9,461 bases of DNA from Treponema sp. UBA2869 (GTDB lineage: Bacteria > Spirochaetota > Spirochaetia > Treponematales > Treponemataceae), in NCBI GenBank assembly GCA_002350445.1, contig DEEV01000124.1, positions 27,024-36,484 on the forward strand, written 5' to 3'. Shown here one piece after another: positions 1-6,608 of this stretch; position 1 is the first letter of the stretch; each line of letters begins with the position of its first letter. The notes under the pieces are model-generated. The model had not been told where the DNA came from and ran no database searches. It saw only the letters and a list, made by a program, of their open reading frames with translations. A program made the position numbers and the translations under genes.

Positions 1-101
1 ACGGCATCCAGTTTTTTAGGTGAAAGAATGTTCTTGAAAATAAATACTCCGAGAAACCCTATGAGTAGACCAAAAAAGATTATTACGATTAAGAAACCCA
101 T
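1..101 (-). CDS. N-terminus of a membrane-anchored protein, cut by the left edge
   Basis: Only the first 33 codons are in the window, read leftward from an ATG at 101-99. The start is well supported: a GGAG ribosome-binding site lies 5 bases upstream, and a promoter-like sequence lies in the intergenic region behind it. The peptide begins MGFLIVIIFFGLLIGFLGVF, an uncharged hydrophobic stretch long enough for one membrane helix, followed by a basic segment (FKNILSPKKLDAV). There is no signal-peptidase site and no lipobox Cys, so it is probably an uncleaved N-terminal anchor. Too little remains to assign a family. A short anchor followed by a TPR domain would fit the neighbours, but that is inference. 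Divergently transcribed from the TPR gene at 220. Confidence 0.72.
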   Translation of the reverse strand, partial: MGFLIVIIFFGLLIGFLGVFIFKNILSPKKLDA

Positions 102-149
102 TTAACTCCGTACATCCTTATAAAGAAAGATTATTTGTTCTCGATAATA

Positions 150-178
150 AGAGTATTGAATTTAATTGAATATGTCAA
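150..178 (-). promoter_or_regulatory. Candidate promoter for the left-edge minus-strand gene
   Basis: On the minus strand a perfect consensus -35, TTGACA (178-173), is followed after 17 bases by a weak -10, TACTCT (155-150, three of six matches). Transcription would begin near 143, leaving a leader of about 40 bases that contains the GGAG ribosome-binding site. The -35 lies inside the spacer of the plus-strand promoter, so the two RNA polymerase sites overlap. Called by eye only. Confidence 0.45.
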
Positions 179-192
179 TTTTATGGTATAAT
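166..192 (+). promoter_or_regulatory. Candidate extended -10 promoter for the TPR gene pair
   Basis: A perfect TATAAT sits at 187-192, preceded by TGG (184-186), which gives an extended -10 (TGN-TATAAT). The best -35 is TTGAAT at 166-171 with a short 15-base spacer; the extended -10 may compensate for that. Transcription would begin around 199, just ahead of the AGGAAAAAGG ribosome-binding region (201-210) and the ATG at 220. It is the strongest plus-strand promoter candidate near this operon. Confidence 0.6.
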
Positions 193-219
193 GTGAATAT
201 AGGAAAAAGGTTTTAGATA

Positions 220-1362
220 ATGAAGAAAACACTTCTAATTTCTTTATTTTTTATTTTAATTTCTGCGTTGTATGCAGAATCTGAAGGTGTAAAGCTTTTT
301 AAGGCAAATTATCCTAAAGATGCAATTCCGCTTCTTGAACAAGAAATTGCAGAAGGAAATGCATCTGCGGAAATTTATAATTATCTTGGTTTAAGTTATT
401 ACCAGATGGAAGAATATGAAAAATCTGTAAAAGTTTTTGAAAAAGGCTTGCAGACTCCATCATCCAGTACAAAAATTCTGGCTTTTAATCAGGGAAATTC
501 ATATTATGCACTTGCTGATTATGAAAAGGCTGCAAACAGTTATTCAGTTGCAATTGCTCAGGATCCAGAATTTTCAAGTGCTATATTAAACCGTGCAAAT
601 GCCTTGCTTATGGCAGGTCAGCTTACAAATTCTCTGGAAGATTATGAACTTTATCTTACAAAAGCCCCTGAAAATGAACAAAAAGAACAGATTTCTTCGC
701 TGATTGAAGCATTGAAAGAAGAAATTGCACGACGGGAAGAAGAACGTCTCAGACTGCTTGCAGAACAGGCTGCAATGTGGGAACTTGTAGACGATGATTT
801 TTCGGCTTACAGCGGAAATGATGGAAATCAATGGGAAAAAATTGAAACAGAAAACCTTGAAGATCGTTTTGCAGGAGATAAAAAAAACTGGGAAGAGTTT
901 GCCGCAGATAAACCAGAATCTTCAACAGATAAAAATCAGCTTGCTTTAGATGATGAAAATCAGAAGACAGAAGACTGGGAACACGTTGAAAATACAGCAA
1001 TAAAGGAAGTTCCTGAAAACTCACTTGCTGAAAAGGCTGACTGGAAAGGCCTTTCTGATGATGAGCAGAAGGAACTTAAAAAAGTTGAAGAAGAAGTTCG
1101 TGCCGAACAGGCAAGGCTTAACGAACTTGAGCGCAAACGTCTTGAAACTGAACAGGCTGCTGCAAAGGCAGAAGCTGAACGTAAAAAACTTGAAGAAAAG
1201 CTTGCAAAACAAAAGGCAGAGGAAAATGCAATAAAGGCCGAAGTTGAACGTCGTAAAAAACTTCTTGAAGATGTTGCAAATTCTCTTCAGCAGGATACAT
1301 CAAATATGTCATCAAATGCGGAAGAAACAATTGATTATTCAGCTGAAGGTGAACTTGACTAG
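220..1362 (+). CDS. Secreted TPR protein with Trp-motif linker and C-terminal coiled coil
   Basis: The 380-aa protein starts with a type I signal peptide (MKKTLLISLFFILISALYA, likely cut after Ala19) and has no lipobox Cys, so it is probably periplasmic. Residues about 20-155 hold roughly four TPR-like helix pairs, clearest at 54-87 (YNYLGLSYYQMEEYEKSVKV) and 88-154. A helical Glu/Arg-rich segment (155-185) follows, then an acidic linker (187-281) containing all five tryptophans of the protein, each in a W-[E/K]-x-hydrophobic context. Residues about 282-355 are an Ala/Glu/Lys-rich coiled coil resembling the TolA helix in composition. The ATG is preceded by AGGAAAAAGG, about 9 bases away. The next gene begins 9 bases after the stop, so the two are very likely co-transcribed. 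TPR domains bind proteins; the role is probably scaffolding of an envelope complex, but no specific function can be assigned. Confidence 0.88.
   Translation: MKKTLLISLFFILISALYAESEGVKLFKANYPKDAIPLLEQEIAEGNASAEIYNYLGLSYYQMEEYEKSVKVFEKGLQTPSSSTKILAFNQGNSYYALADYEKAANSYSVAIAQDPEFSSAILNRANALLMAGQLTNSLEDYELYLTKAPENEQKEQISSLIEALKEEIARREEERLRLLAEQAAMWELVDDDFSAYSGNDGNQWEKIETENLEDRFAGDKKNWEEFAADKPESSTDKNQLALDDENQKTEDWEHVENTAIKEVPENSLAEKADWKGLSDDEQKELKKVEEEVRAEQARLNELERKRLETEQAAAKAEAERKKLEEKLAKQKAEENAIKAEVERRKKLLEDVANSLQQDTSNMSSNAEETIDYSAEGELD
778..1062 (+). repeat. Five degenerate copies of a short Trp motif in the TPR/coiled-coil protein
   Basis: The linker codes for five copies of a seven-residue pattern, W-[E/K]-x-[hydrophobic]-x-x-[acidic or Thr]: WELVDDD (W187), WEKIETE (W205), WEEFAAD (W224), WEHVENT (W253) and WKGLSDD (W275), spaced 18, 19, 29 and 22 residues apart. 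Codons differ between copies, so this is a protein-level repeat rather than a recent DNA duplication. These are the only tryptophans in the protein. Repeated short motifs in an acidic disordered linker usually mean multivalent binding of one partner. Confidence 0.6.
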
Positions 1363-1371
1363 CAGGATTTT

Positions 1372-3168
1372 ATGAAAACTGAAAAAAACAAAGATAAATT
1401 AAAAAAAGTTGCCCGGATTGCGGCTGGTATTCTTATTGTGTTAATTCTGCTTCTTGTAAAAAACTGTGCGCAGAGTCATTCTGGGAAGAAAATATTTGAA
1501 TTTGAAAGAATGCAATCAGAAAATCAGAATGAATGGAATGAAGTAAATCCTGATGATAAAGAGGATTCTTCGGGGCAGGAAAAAGAATCTGCCGAAAATT
1601 CAGAAGAAAAGCAGATTTCTGATGATAAAACAAAACTGGAAGATGATAAAATTTCAGAAAAAAAAGAAAAGAAAACTGAATCGTTATCAGATAAGAAAAA
1701 AGATAAAAAAGATAAGGTTGAAAATCAGAATAAAAAAAATGAATCTGAAACGCGTAAAAAATCAGACGAAAAAAAATCAGATAATAAAGAAAATGAAGCT
1801 GAAGCATTAAAAACGACTGAAAGCAAAAATATTGAAGAAAAAAAATCTGAGAATAAAAAATCAAAAACAGACGAACAATTAAAGGCTGTTGAAGAACTTA
1901 TAAAATCAGAAAAAGTTGATGAAGCTCTTGAGCTTTTAAATAAAATTCTTCAGGAAGATGATGAAAATGAACTTGCTCATTATTTAAAATCATCGCTGCT
2001 TACAAAAACAAAAAAAATTGATGAAGCAATAAAAGAACTTGACCGCGCGATTGAACTGAATGCTGAAAATTATCTTTACTGGTACGATCGCGGAAAACTT
2101 TATTTTCTTAAGAAAAATTATGACCATGCAATTTCTGATTTTGAAAAGTCCTGCAGTTTGAACAATATGTTTGAACCAAGTTATTATAATCTTGGTTTTT
2201 CAAACGAAAAAATTGAACGCTATAACGATGCAATTTTAAATTATAATATTGCAATTGAAATTAATAATATGTATGAAAAAGCGTATCTTCAGAAAGCTCG
2301 CGTTCTTGTAAAACAGAAAAAAAATGAACAGGCTGTTGAAGTTTACGAAAAAATAATTCAGCTTTTCCCGAATAATTCTTTTGCAACGCAGGAACTTGCT
2401 TCACTTTACGCCGAATCAAAGGATTATGTGCATGCAGAAGAGTTGTATCGCGTAGCGCTGGATAAAATTAAAAAGACGGAAGATATTGTAATTACAAAAT
2501 ACAATCTTTCTGCTGTACTTCTTGCGCAGAATAAGTATGAGCAGGCTGCTGATTACGCGCTTAGTTCTTATACTATGAGTGAAGCTATTTCTGATTCGGC
2601 AATAAGGTCAAATGTTATCTATAACTATGCGTTTGTAAGCGAAAAAAATGGAAAAAAAGCCCTTGCCGAGCAATGCTATCGGGAAGCTATAAAAATTAAT
2701 CCGCGGCATTTTAAGTCTGAAATTAATCTTGGTGCAATACTGCTTGCAAAAAATCCGCCGGAAACTGACGAAGCTGTTGTACTGCTGGAAGCGGCGCAGA
2801 AACTTGTTCCTGATAATTTTGAAGCGGCAAATAATTTGGGAAGTGCATGGCTCATTAAGGAAGAATATGCAAAGGCTGTTTCGTGTTTTGAAAAAGCTTA
2901 CAGCTTGAGTCAGGAAAATATTGAATTAAAGAAAAATCTTGCAAAGGCTTATGCAGGAAGTAAAAATTATGCAAAGGCAAAAGATTTTTATTCATCACTT
3001 ATAAAAACAGAACCTGAAAACTGGAGCTTGTTCCTTGAACTTGCAAAGGTGTGTCTGGGCTCCGGAGACGTTGAGGGCGCAGAAAAATATCTTCTTTACC
3101 TGCATTCAAAAGCACCCGATTTTAAGTCACAGGAAGTTGAAAGTCTTCTCGCTGAAATAGAAGGCTAG
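1372..3168 (+). CDS. Membrane-anchored TPR protein with Lys/Glu-rich stalk
   Basis: The 598-aa protein has a basic N-terminus (KTEKNKDKLKK), one membrane helix at about 13-29 (VARIAAGILIVLILLLV), a very charged low-complexity stalk (about 40-170, mostly Lys, Glu, Asp, Ser and Asn), and then about 12 consecutive TPR units from 171 to the C-terminus. Clear units start near LAHYLKS, LYWYDRGKLYF, PSYYNLGF, KAYLQKA, INLGAILLA and ANNLGSAW. The positive-inside rule puts the TPR array in the periplasm. Cys32 follows the helix but lacks a lipobox, so I do not call it a lipoprotein. The ATG has AGGA 4 bases upstream and lies 9 bases after the preceding TPR gene, which implies an operon. Its stop codon overlaps that of the convergent mutL. 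A single W55-N-E-V-N-P-D resembles the Trp motif of the neighbour. Likely an envelope scaffold; exact role unknown. Confidence 0.87.
   Translation: MKTEKNKDKLKKVARIAAGILIVLILLLVKNCAQSHSGKKIFEFERMQSENQNEWNEVNPDDKEDSSGQEKESAENSEEKQISDDKTKLEDDKISEKKEKKTESLSDKKKDKKDKVENQNKKNESETRKKSDEKKSDNKENEAEALKTTESKNIEEKKSENKKSKTDEQLKAVEELIKSEKVDEALELLNKILQEDDENELAHYLKSSLLTKTKKIDEAIKELDRAIELNAENYLYWYDRGKLYFLKKNYDHAISDFEKSCSLNNMFEPSYYNLGFSNEKIERYNDAILNYNIAIEINNMYEKAYLQKARVLVKQKKNEQAVEVYEKIIQLFPNNSFATQELASLYAESKDYVHAEELYRVALDKIKKTEDIVITKYNLSAVLLAQNKYEQAADYALSSYTMSEAISDSAIRSNVIYNYAFVSEKNGKKALAEQCYREAIKINPRHFKSEINLGAILLAKNPPETDEAVVLLEAAQKLVPDNFEAANNLGSAWLIKEEYAKAVSCFEKAYSLSQENIELKKNLAKAYAGSKNYAKAKDFYSSLIKTEPENWSLFLELAKVCLGSGDVEGAEKYLLYLHSKAPDFKSQEVESLLAEIEG
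1500..1880 (+). repeat. A-rich low-complexity stalk coding region with four A8 tracts
   Basis: The plus strand is overwhelmingly purine here, coding for an irregular Lys/Glu/Asp/Ser stalk with imperfect repeats such as DKKKDKKDK. Uninterrupted runs of eight A occur at about 1658-1665, 1732-1739, 1779-1786 and 1838-1845. Such runs can promote polymerase or transcriptional slippage, and low-complexity stalks often vary in length between strains. The reading frame is intact in this sequence. Confidence 0.6.
3165..3168. other. Shared CTAG: overlapping stop codons of convergent genes
   Basis: The palindrome CTAG supplies TAG to the plus-strand TPR gene (3166-3168) and TAG to minus-strand mutL (3167-3165). 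The genes overlap by 4 bases with no spacer and no visible terminator hairpin, so transcripts from both sides must run into the opposite gene. Confidence 0.95.
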
Positions 3169-5045
3169 GTTCTTTTTACAAGTTCAAAAAGTTTTTCCCT
3201 GCTTATGACTGTGTAAACCGGGCGTCCGTGAGGGCAGTGCGGGTCATTAAGTGTAAAAGCTTGTTCTGCAAGTTCAGCTGCTGTCTGGTCGTCAAGAACA
3301 TAACCGTCTTTAACGGCAGCTTTGCAGGCTGTCATAGCGGCAATTGAACGTATTATTTCTTCCGGCGCAACCTGCTTCACAAAAAGCATTGTCTGAAGTT
3401 CATATTCTGTGCCTGTCCAGCGTTCCGGAATAGTTGTGATTTCCCAGCTGCCTTCAGCAACTTTGTTAATTTCAAATCCAATCTGGCATAACCGTTCTTT
3501 TAGTTTTTCCAGCTGATTATCCTGCGTTTTTGATTCAGTTCGTATTTTATATGGAAGAAGAAGCTGCTGTTTTTTTCCTTGTGAAGACATAAGTTTGTCA
3601 AAAATTAGTCGTTCGTGAACAGCGTGCTGATCTATTATGTACAGACAGTCATTTTTTTCTGCAAGAAGAAAAGTTCCAAGACACGAAGCCAGAAATTTTA
3701 CGCTCTTTTCAGGTTTTGTATTTTGTGAAAGGTCTTGCTCTTTCAAAAGAGCCTGTCCAGCCAGAGAAGAAACAGATGTTTCATAAGAGATTCTGTTATC
3801 AGGTTGTGAAAAATTATTTTTTTGATAGCTTAAAGCTGCCGTATTTGCTGAACTGGAGGTTCCTCTTATTCCAAGATATTTTGAACGTACGTCGGAAAGA
3901 GATTTATAGTTTGTTTCTGACTGTTTGTAAGTTATATGCGGTACAAAAGAACTGGTTGAAGGTTTTTCCAGATTGTCAAAATCTAATTGAGGAATTTTAA
4001 AATCTTCATTTTTTTCATCAGCGGGTTTATCTGAATTAAAATTTGTTTTTGTGTACTGATAAAAGAAATTTTTGATTGTGGAACTTAATCCATGATGAAG
4101 TTCAGAAATGTCATAAAATCTGGCTTCTTTTTTTGCAGGATGAATGTTAAAGTCAATTTTATCTGATTTTACCTGTGCAAAAACTGCTGCAACCGGGTAT
4201 GTTCCGTTAGGGAAAAATCCCTGAGCTCCGTATTCGACAGCCTGAATAAGCGAATATTCCTGAATTCGTCTGCCATTTGCGTAAATGAAAATTTCTTTTT
4301 TGTTAGAACGGGAAACGGCCGGTTCTCCGATTACTACAGAAAAGCTCCATTCCGGTTCTGTTTTGCCGTCGTTGTTTGAAAGTTCGTAAAAAAGAGCTTC
4401 TGGTTCCCTGTAAGAATTTGCCATAATAAAGCGGTCTTTAAGGCTCTGATTTGCAGGAAGATTTATTTTAGTTTCTCCGTCTGCTACAAATTTAAATGCA
4501 ATGTCAGGCCTGGCCATAGCTTTTTCTATAAAGGTATTTTTGCACATAAGGGCTTCGGTTGCAGGTCGTTTTAAAAACTGACGTCTTGCAGGAAAATTTT
4601 CAAAAAGTCCTTCCGACATTACAATAGTGCCTTCCGAATTTGCAGTAGCTTCAAGAATATGATCTTCTGTGATGCTTGCACGCATTTTCCAGCCGCCACT
4701 TATTATGGAAAGTCTTGCAACTGCCGCTATTGAAGCCAGTGCTTCACCGCGGAATCCGAGCGTTGAAAGATTCATTAAATCAACTTCGGTGGAAATTTTG
4801 CTGGTTGCGTGAGGCCTTGCACAGTTTTGAAGGTCTTCCTTTGTCATTCCGCAGCCGTTGTCAATTATGCGGATTTTTTCTATGCCACCGCCTGTAATTT
4901 CGACAGTTATGGCTGTTGCTCCAGAGTCAATTGAGTTGTCCATAAGTTCGCGAATTATAGCGTTTGGACGATCAATAACTTCTCCTGCTGCTATTTTTCG
5001 TGCAACTTCTGCCGCAAGCGGTCTTACAGGATTTTTTACGCTCAC
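3165..5045 (-). CDS. mutL: DNA mismatch repair protein MutL with endonuclease-type C-terminus
   Basis: MutL couples MutS mismatch recognition to strand incision and excision. The 626-aa product has the usual length. Its GHKL ATPase domain is at about 1-330: IAAGEVIDRP (18-27), catalytic Glu33 and Mg-binding Asn37 in RELMDNSIDSGA, DNGCGM (63-68), HATSKI (80-85) and GFRGEAL (98-104). A variable Ser/Asn-rich linker (about 340-450) leads to the dimerisation/endonuclease domain with DQHAVHERLIFD (from 472), ACKAAVKDG (C574) and CPHGRP (C604, H606), matching the metal-site motifs of MutL proteins from bacteria that lack MutH. In the DQHA-X2-E-X4-E motif the last Glu is Asp. The start is GTG, overlapping the xseB stop as GTGA, so translation is probably coupled; the N-terminus aligns well with known MutL starts. 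Third gene of the xseA-xseB-mutL operon. Confidence 0.97.
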   Translation of the reverse strand: MSVKNPVRPLAAEVARKIAAGEVIDRPNAIIRELMDNSIDSGATAITVEITGGGIEKIRIIDNGCGMTKEDLQNCARPHATSKISTEVDLMNLSTLGFRGEALASIAAVARLSIISGGWKMRASITEDHILEATANSEGTIVMSEGLFENFPARRQFLKRPATEALMCKNTFIEKAMARPDIAFKFVADGETKINLPANQSLKDRFIMANSYREPEALFYELSNNDGKTEPEWSFSVVIGEPAVSRSNKKEIFIYANGRRIQEYSLIQAVEYGAQGFFPNGTYPVAAVFAQVKSDKIDFNIHPAKKEARFYDISELHHGLSSTIKNFFYQYTKTNFNSDKPADEKNEDFKIPQLDFDNLEKPSTSSFVPHITYKQSETNYKSLSDVRSKYLGIRGTSSSANTAALSYQKNNFSQPDNRISYETSVSSLAGQALLKEQDLSQNTKPEKSVKFLASCLGTFLLAEKNDCLYIIDQHAVHERLIFDKLMSSQGKKQQLLLPYKIRTESKTQDNQLEKLKERLCQIGFEINKVAEGSWEITTIPERWTGTEYELQTMLFVKQVAPEEIIRSIAAMTACKAAVKDGYVLDDQTAAELAEQAFTLNDPHCPHGRPVYTVISREKLFELVKRT

Positions 5046-5299
5046 TTTCTTGTTCCGTTTACTTCGCTGTTTTCAGAAAAAAGTTCTGTCTGCGGAGGAT
5101 TTTCTTTTGTCATAGGATTTGGTTCATTCATAAGAATCTGAACTTTTCCTTCAATTTCATTCAGCTGTTTTTCCATACCAGAAGCAAGTTTTATTCCTTC
5201 TTCAAAATCTTTAAGTGCGTCTTCGAGAGATATGTCACTTCGTTTTATATCTGAGGTAAGTTTTTCAAGTTTTTCAAGATTTTTTTCAAATGAATCCAT
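5042..5299 (-). CDS. xseB: Exodeoxyribonuclease VII small subunit
   Basis: An 85-aa protein of the usual XseB size. The first 55 residues match the family: FEKNLEKLEKLTSDIKRSD, then ISLEDALKDFEEGIKLA, then an EKQLNEIEGKVQIL helix. These form the paired helices that bind the coiled coil of XseA, several small subunits per large one in the E. coli enzyme. The tail (56-85) is Pro/Asn/Glu-rich and probably disordered. The ATG at 5299 has a strong ribosome-binding site (AAGGAAGGA) just upstream and lies 21 bases after the xseA stop. Its TGA overlaps the GTG start of mutL. A strong site in front of xseB but weak non-ATG starts for its neighbours fits a need for excess small subunit. Confidence 0.93.
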   Translation of the reverse strand: MDSFEKNLEKLEKLTSDIKRSDISLEDALKDFEEGIKLASGMEKQLNEIEGKVQILMNEPNPMTKENPPQTELFSENSEVNGTRK

Positions 5300-5320
5300 A
5301 TGTTTCCTTCCTTACAGGTT

Positions 5321-6526
5321 TTATTGTTTTACAACGGCAGTAAAAGAGCCTTCTGCCGGTTTTACTATTATTTCTTCGCCATTCAAAGCGTCTTTTGCAC
5401 TTCTTATGACTTTTCCGTCTTTGTCTGTAACCATTGAATATCCGCGGTTTAATATTGTCTGCGGGCTGGCATTTTCAAGGATAATTTTGCAGTCCTGAAT
5501 TTTCTGTTTTAAATTTTTGATTCGTTCCTGAAAATTTAAAACCAAATCTTCCTGTACCATTGAAAAGCGGTTTAAAAGCGGCTGCTGAATACTTCTGAAT
5601 CTAAGTTCAAGGGACGAAGGATCAAAGCTTTTTATAATAAGTCTTGCTTTTTCAATTTTCTGTTTAATTTCGCTGTAAAAATTCTGATTGTAATTTATAA
5701 GTGCCGACTGCAAATCTGAAAGTAGAGGCACGGCAAGTTCTGCCGCTGCTGATGGAGTTGGTGCGCGTTTATCTGCGGCGTAATCGCAGATTGCCCAGTC
5801 AATTTCGTGACCTACAGCCGAAATTACAGGAATTTTAGAAGAGGCAACTGCTCTTACTACAGCTTCTTCGCTAAACGGAAGCAAATCTTCAAGAGAACCG
5901 CCTCCGCGTCCAACAATCAAAACGTCACATAATTCATAGAAATTTGCAATTTCAATCATTTTTATGATTGTTGAAGCTGCACCTTCGCCTTGAACCACTG
6001 CAGGCAATACAATTACGTTTACAGCCGGGTTTCTGCGTTTTGTAACGTTAATTATGTCCCGAATGGCTGCACCTGACGGGGCAGTAACAACTCCGACGGT
6101 GCGTGGAAAAAACGGAAGTTCTTTTTTTCGATCGGAATCAAAAAGTCCTTCCGCGGCAAGACGTCGTTTTCTTTCTTCGAGCATTTGAAGAATGTTTCCG
6201 CTTCCTGCCATTTCCATTTTATTTACTATTATCTGATAATTTCCTTGCGGGGCATAAACCGAAATAGAACCTGTACAGCGTACCTTGTCTCCGTCCTTTG
6301 GACGAAATGTAAGATGCATTGCAGAACCGCGGAAAAGAACGGCTTTTATCTGGGCTGTACTGTCTTTTAGAGTAAAATAAATATGTCCGGCTGTACTTGG
6401 ACGCCAGTTTGAAATTTCACCTTCGATTGTTATTGTGCGGAATGCGCCTTCCAGAATTTCTTTGATTAAGTCTGTGATTTGTGAAACTGAAAAAATTGTG
6501 TCCGATGAAAATAATTCTGGTTGCAA
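5321..6526 (-). CDS. xseA: Exodeoxyribonuclease VII large subunit
   Basis: Catalytic subunit of exonuclease VII, which degrades single-stranded DNA from both ends into oligonucleotides. The 401-aa product has an N-terminal OB fold (about 12-103, with EGEISNWRPSTAGHIYFTLKD) and the Exonuc_VII_L catalytic domain: GVVTAPSGAAIRD (145-157), VQGEGAA (178-184), GRGGGSLEDL (206-215), SAVGHEID (236-243) and KRAPTPSAAAE (253-263). A coiled coil (about 270-345) and the C-terminal segment LNRGYSMVTDKDG follow. It is shorter than the E. coli protein, mainly through a shorter coiled coil. The start is TTG: a stop codon lies two codons upstream in frame, AGGA sits 7 bases before it, and the next in-frame ATG (residue 70) would remove most of the OB fold. 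First gene of the xseA-xseB-mutL operon. Confidence 0.96.
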   Translation of the reverse strand: MQPELFSSDTIFSVSQITDLIKEILEGAFRTITIEGEISNWRPSTAGHIYFTLKDSTAQIKAVLFRGSAMHLTFRPKDGDKVRCTGSISVYAPQGNYQIIVNKMEMAGSGNILQMLEERKRRLAAEGLFDSDRKKELPFFPRTVGVVTAPSGAAIRDIINVTKRRNPAVNVIVLPAVVQGEGAASTIIKMIEIANFYELCDVLIVGRGGGSLEDLLPFSEEAVVRAVASSKIPVISAVGHEIDWAICDYAADKRAPTPSAAAELAVPLLSDLQSALINYNQNFYSEIKQKIEKARLIIKSFDPSSLELRFRSIQQPLLNRFSMVQEDLVLNFQERIKNLKQKIQDCKIILENASPQTILNRGYSMVTDKDGKVIRSAKDALNGEEIIVKPAEGSFTAVVKQ

Positions 6527-6608
6527 TTTTTAATCCTGTATCAGAAGATGATTATGAAGTCTAATTAAATTTATTAACTTATTCAATCTGTTGCCGATAA
6601 ACAAAGTG
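6527..6608. promoter_or_regulatory. Divergent intergenic region between xseA and the spiro-SPASM gene
   Basis: This 82-base AT-rich gap must hold promoters for both operons. On the minus strand CATAAT (6556-6551) is a five-of-six -10 candidate about 18 bases before the first base of the xseA leader AGGA and TTG start. On the plus strand TCTAAT (6560-6565) is also five of six, which would give a leader of about 37 bases. Neither has a good -35 at normal spacing, so both calls are weak. No operator-like inverted repeat stands out. Confidence 0.35.

Noticed and set aside
586..1330. Several minus-strand open frames of 60-90 codons opposite the first TPR gene
   Set aside because: All are antisense shadows rich in Phe, Leu and Gln of a gene with a signal peptide, TPR repeats and a coiled coil. 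None has a start signal or conserved features.
1456..1470. Cys32 after the membrane helix of the second TPR protein as a lipoprotein site
   Set aside because: The preceding residues are V-K-N; Lys and Asn at these positions do not fit even the relaxed spirochaete lipobox.
1433..1864. A 143-codon minus-strand open frame opposite the membrane TPR gene
   Set aside because: It is the mirror of the Lys/Glu-rich stalk: AAA and GAA codons read backwards give Phe, Leu and Ser. No ribosome-binding site or recognisable domain; the plus-strand gene explains the sequence.
3169..3230. A terminator between the TPR operon and mutL
   Set aside because: No GC-rich hairpin followed by a T run was found on either strand near the junction; the T-rich stretch after 3168 is mutL coding sequence.
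4858..5254. Plus-strand open frames opposite the 5' end of mutL and xseB
   Set aside because: mutL and xseB are unmistakable on the other strand; these frames have no ribosome-binding site or family features.
6591..6608. TTG at 6591 or GTG at 6606 as the spiro-SPASM start
   Set aside because: Neither has a ribosome-binding site, and the added residues (from MPINKV) extend past the expected first beta strand. ATG 6609 is the simpler choice, though its own ribosome-binding site is weak.
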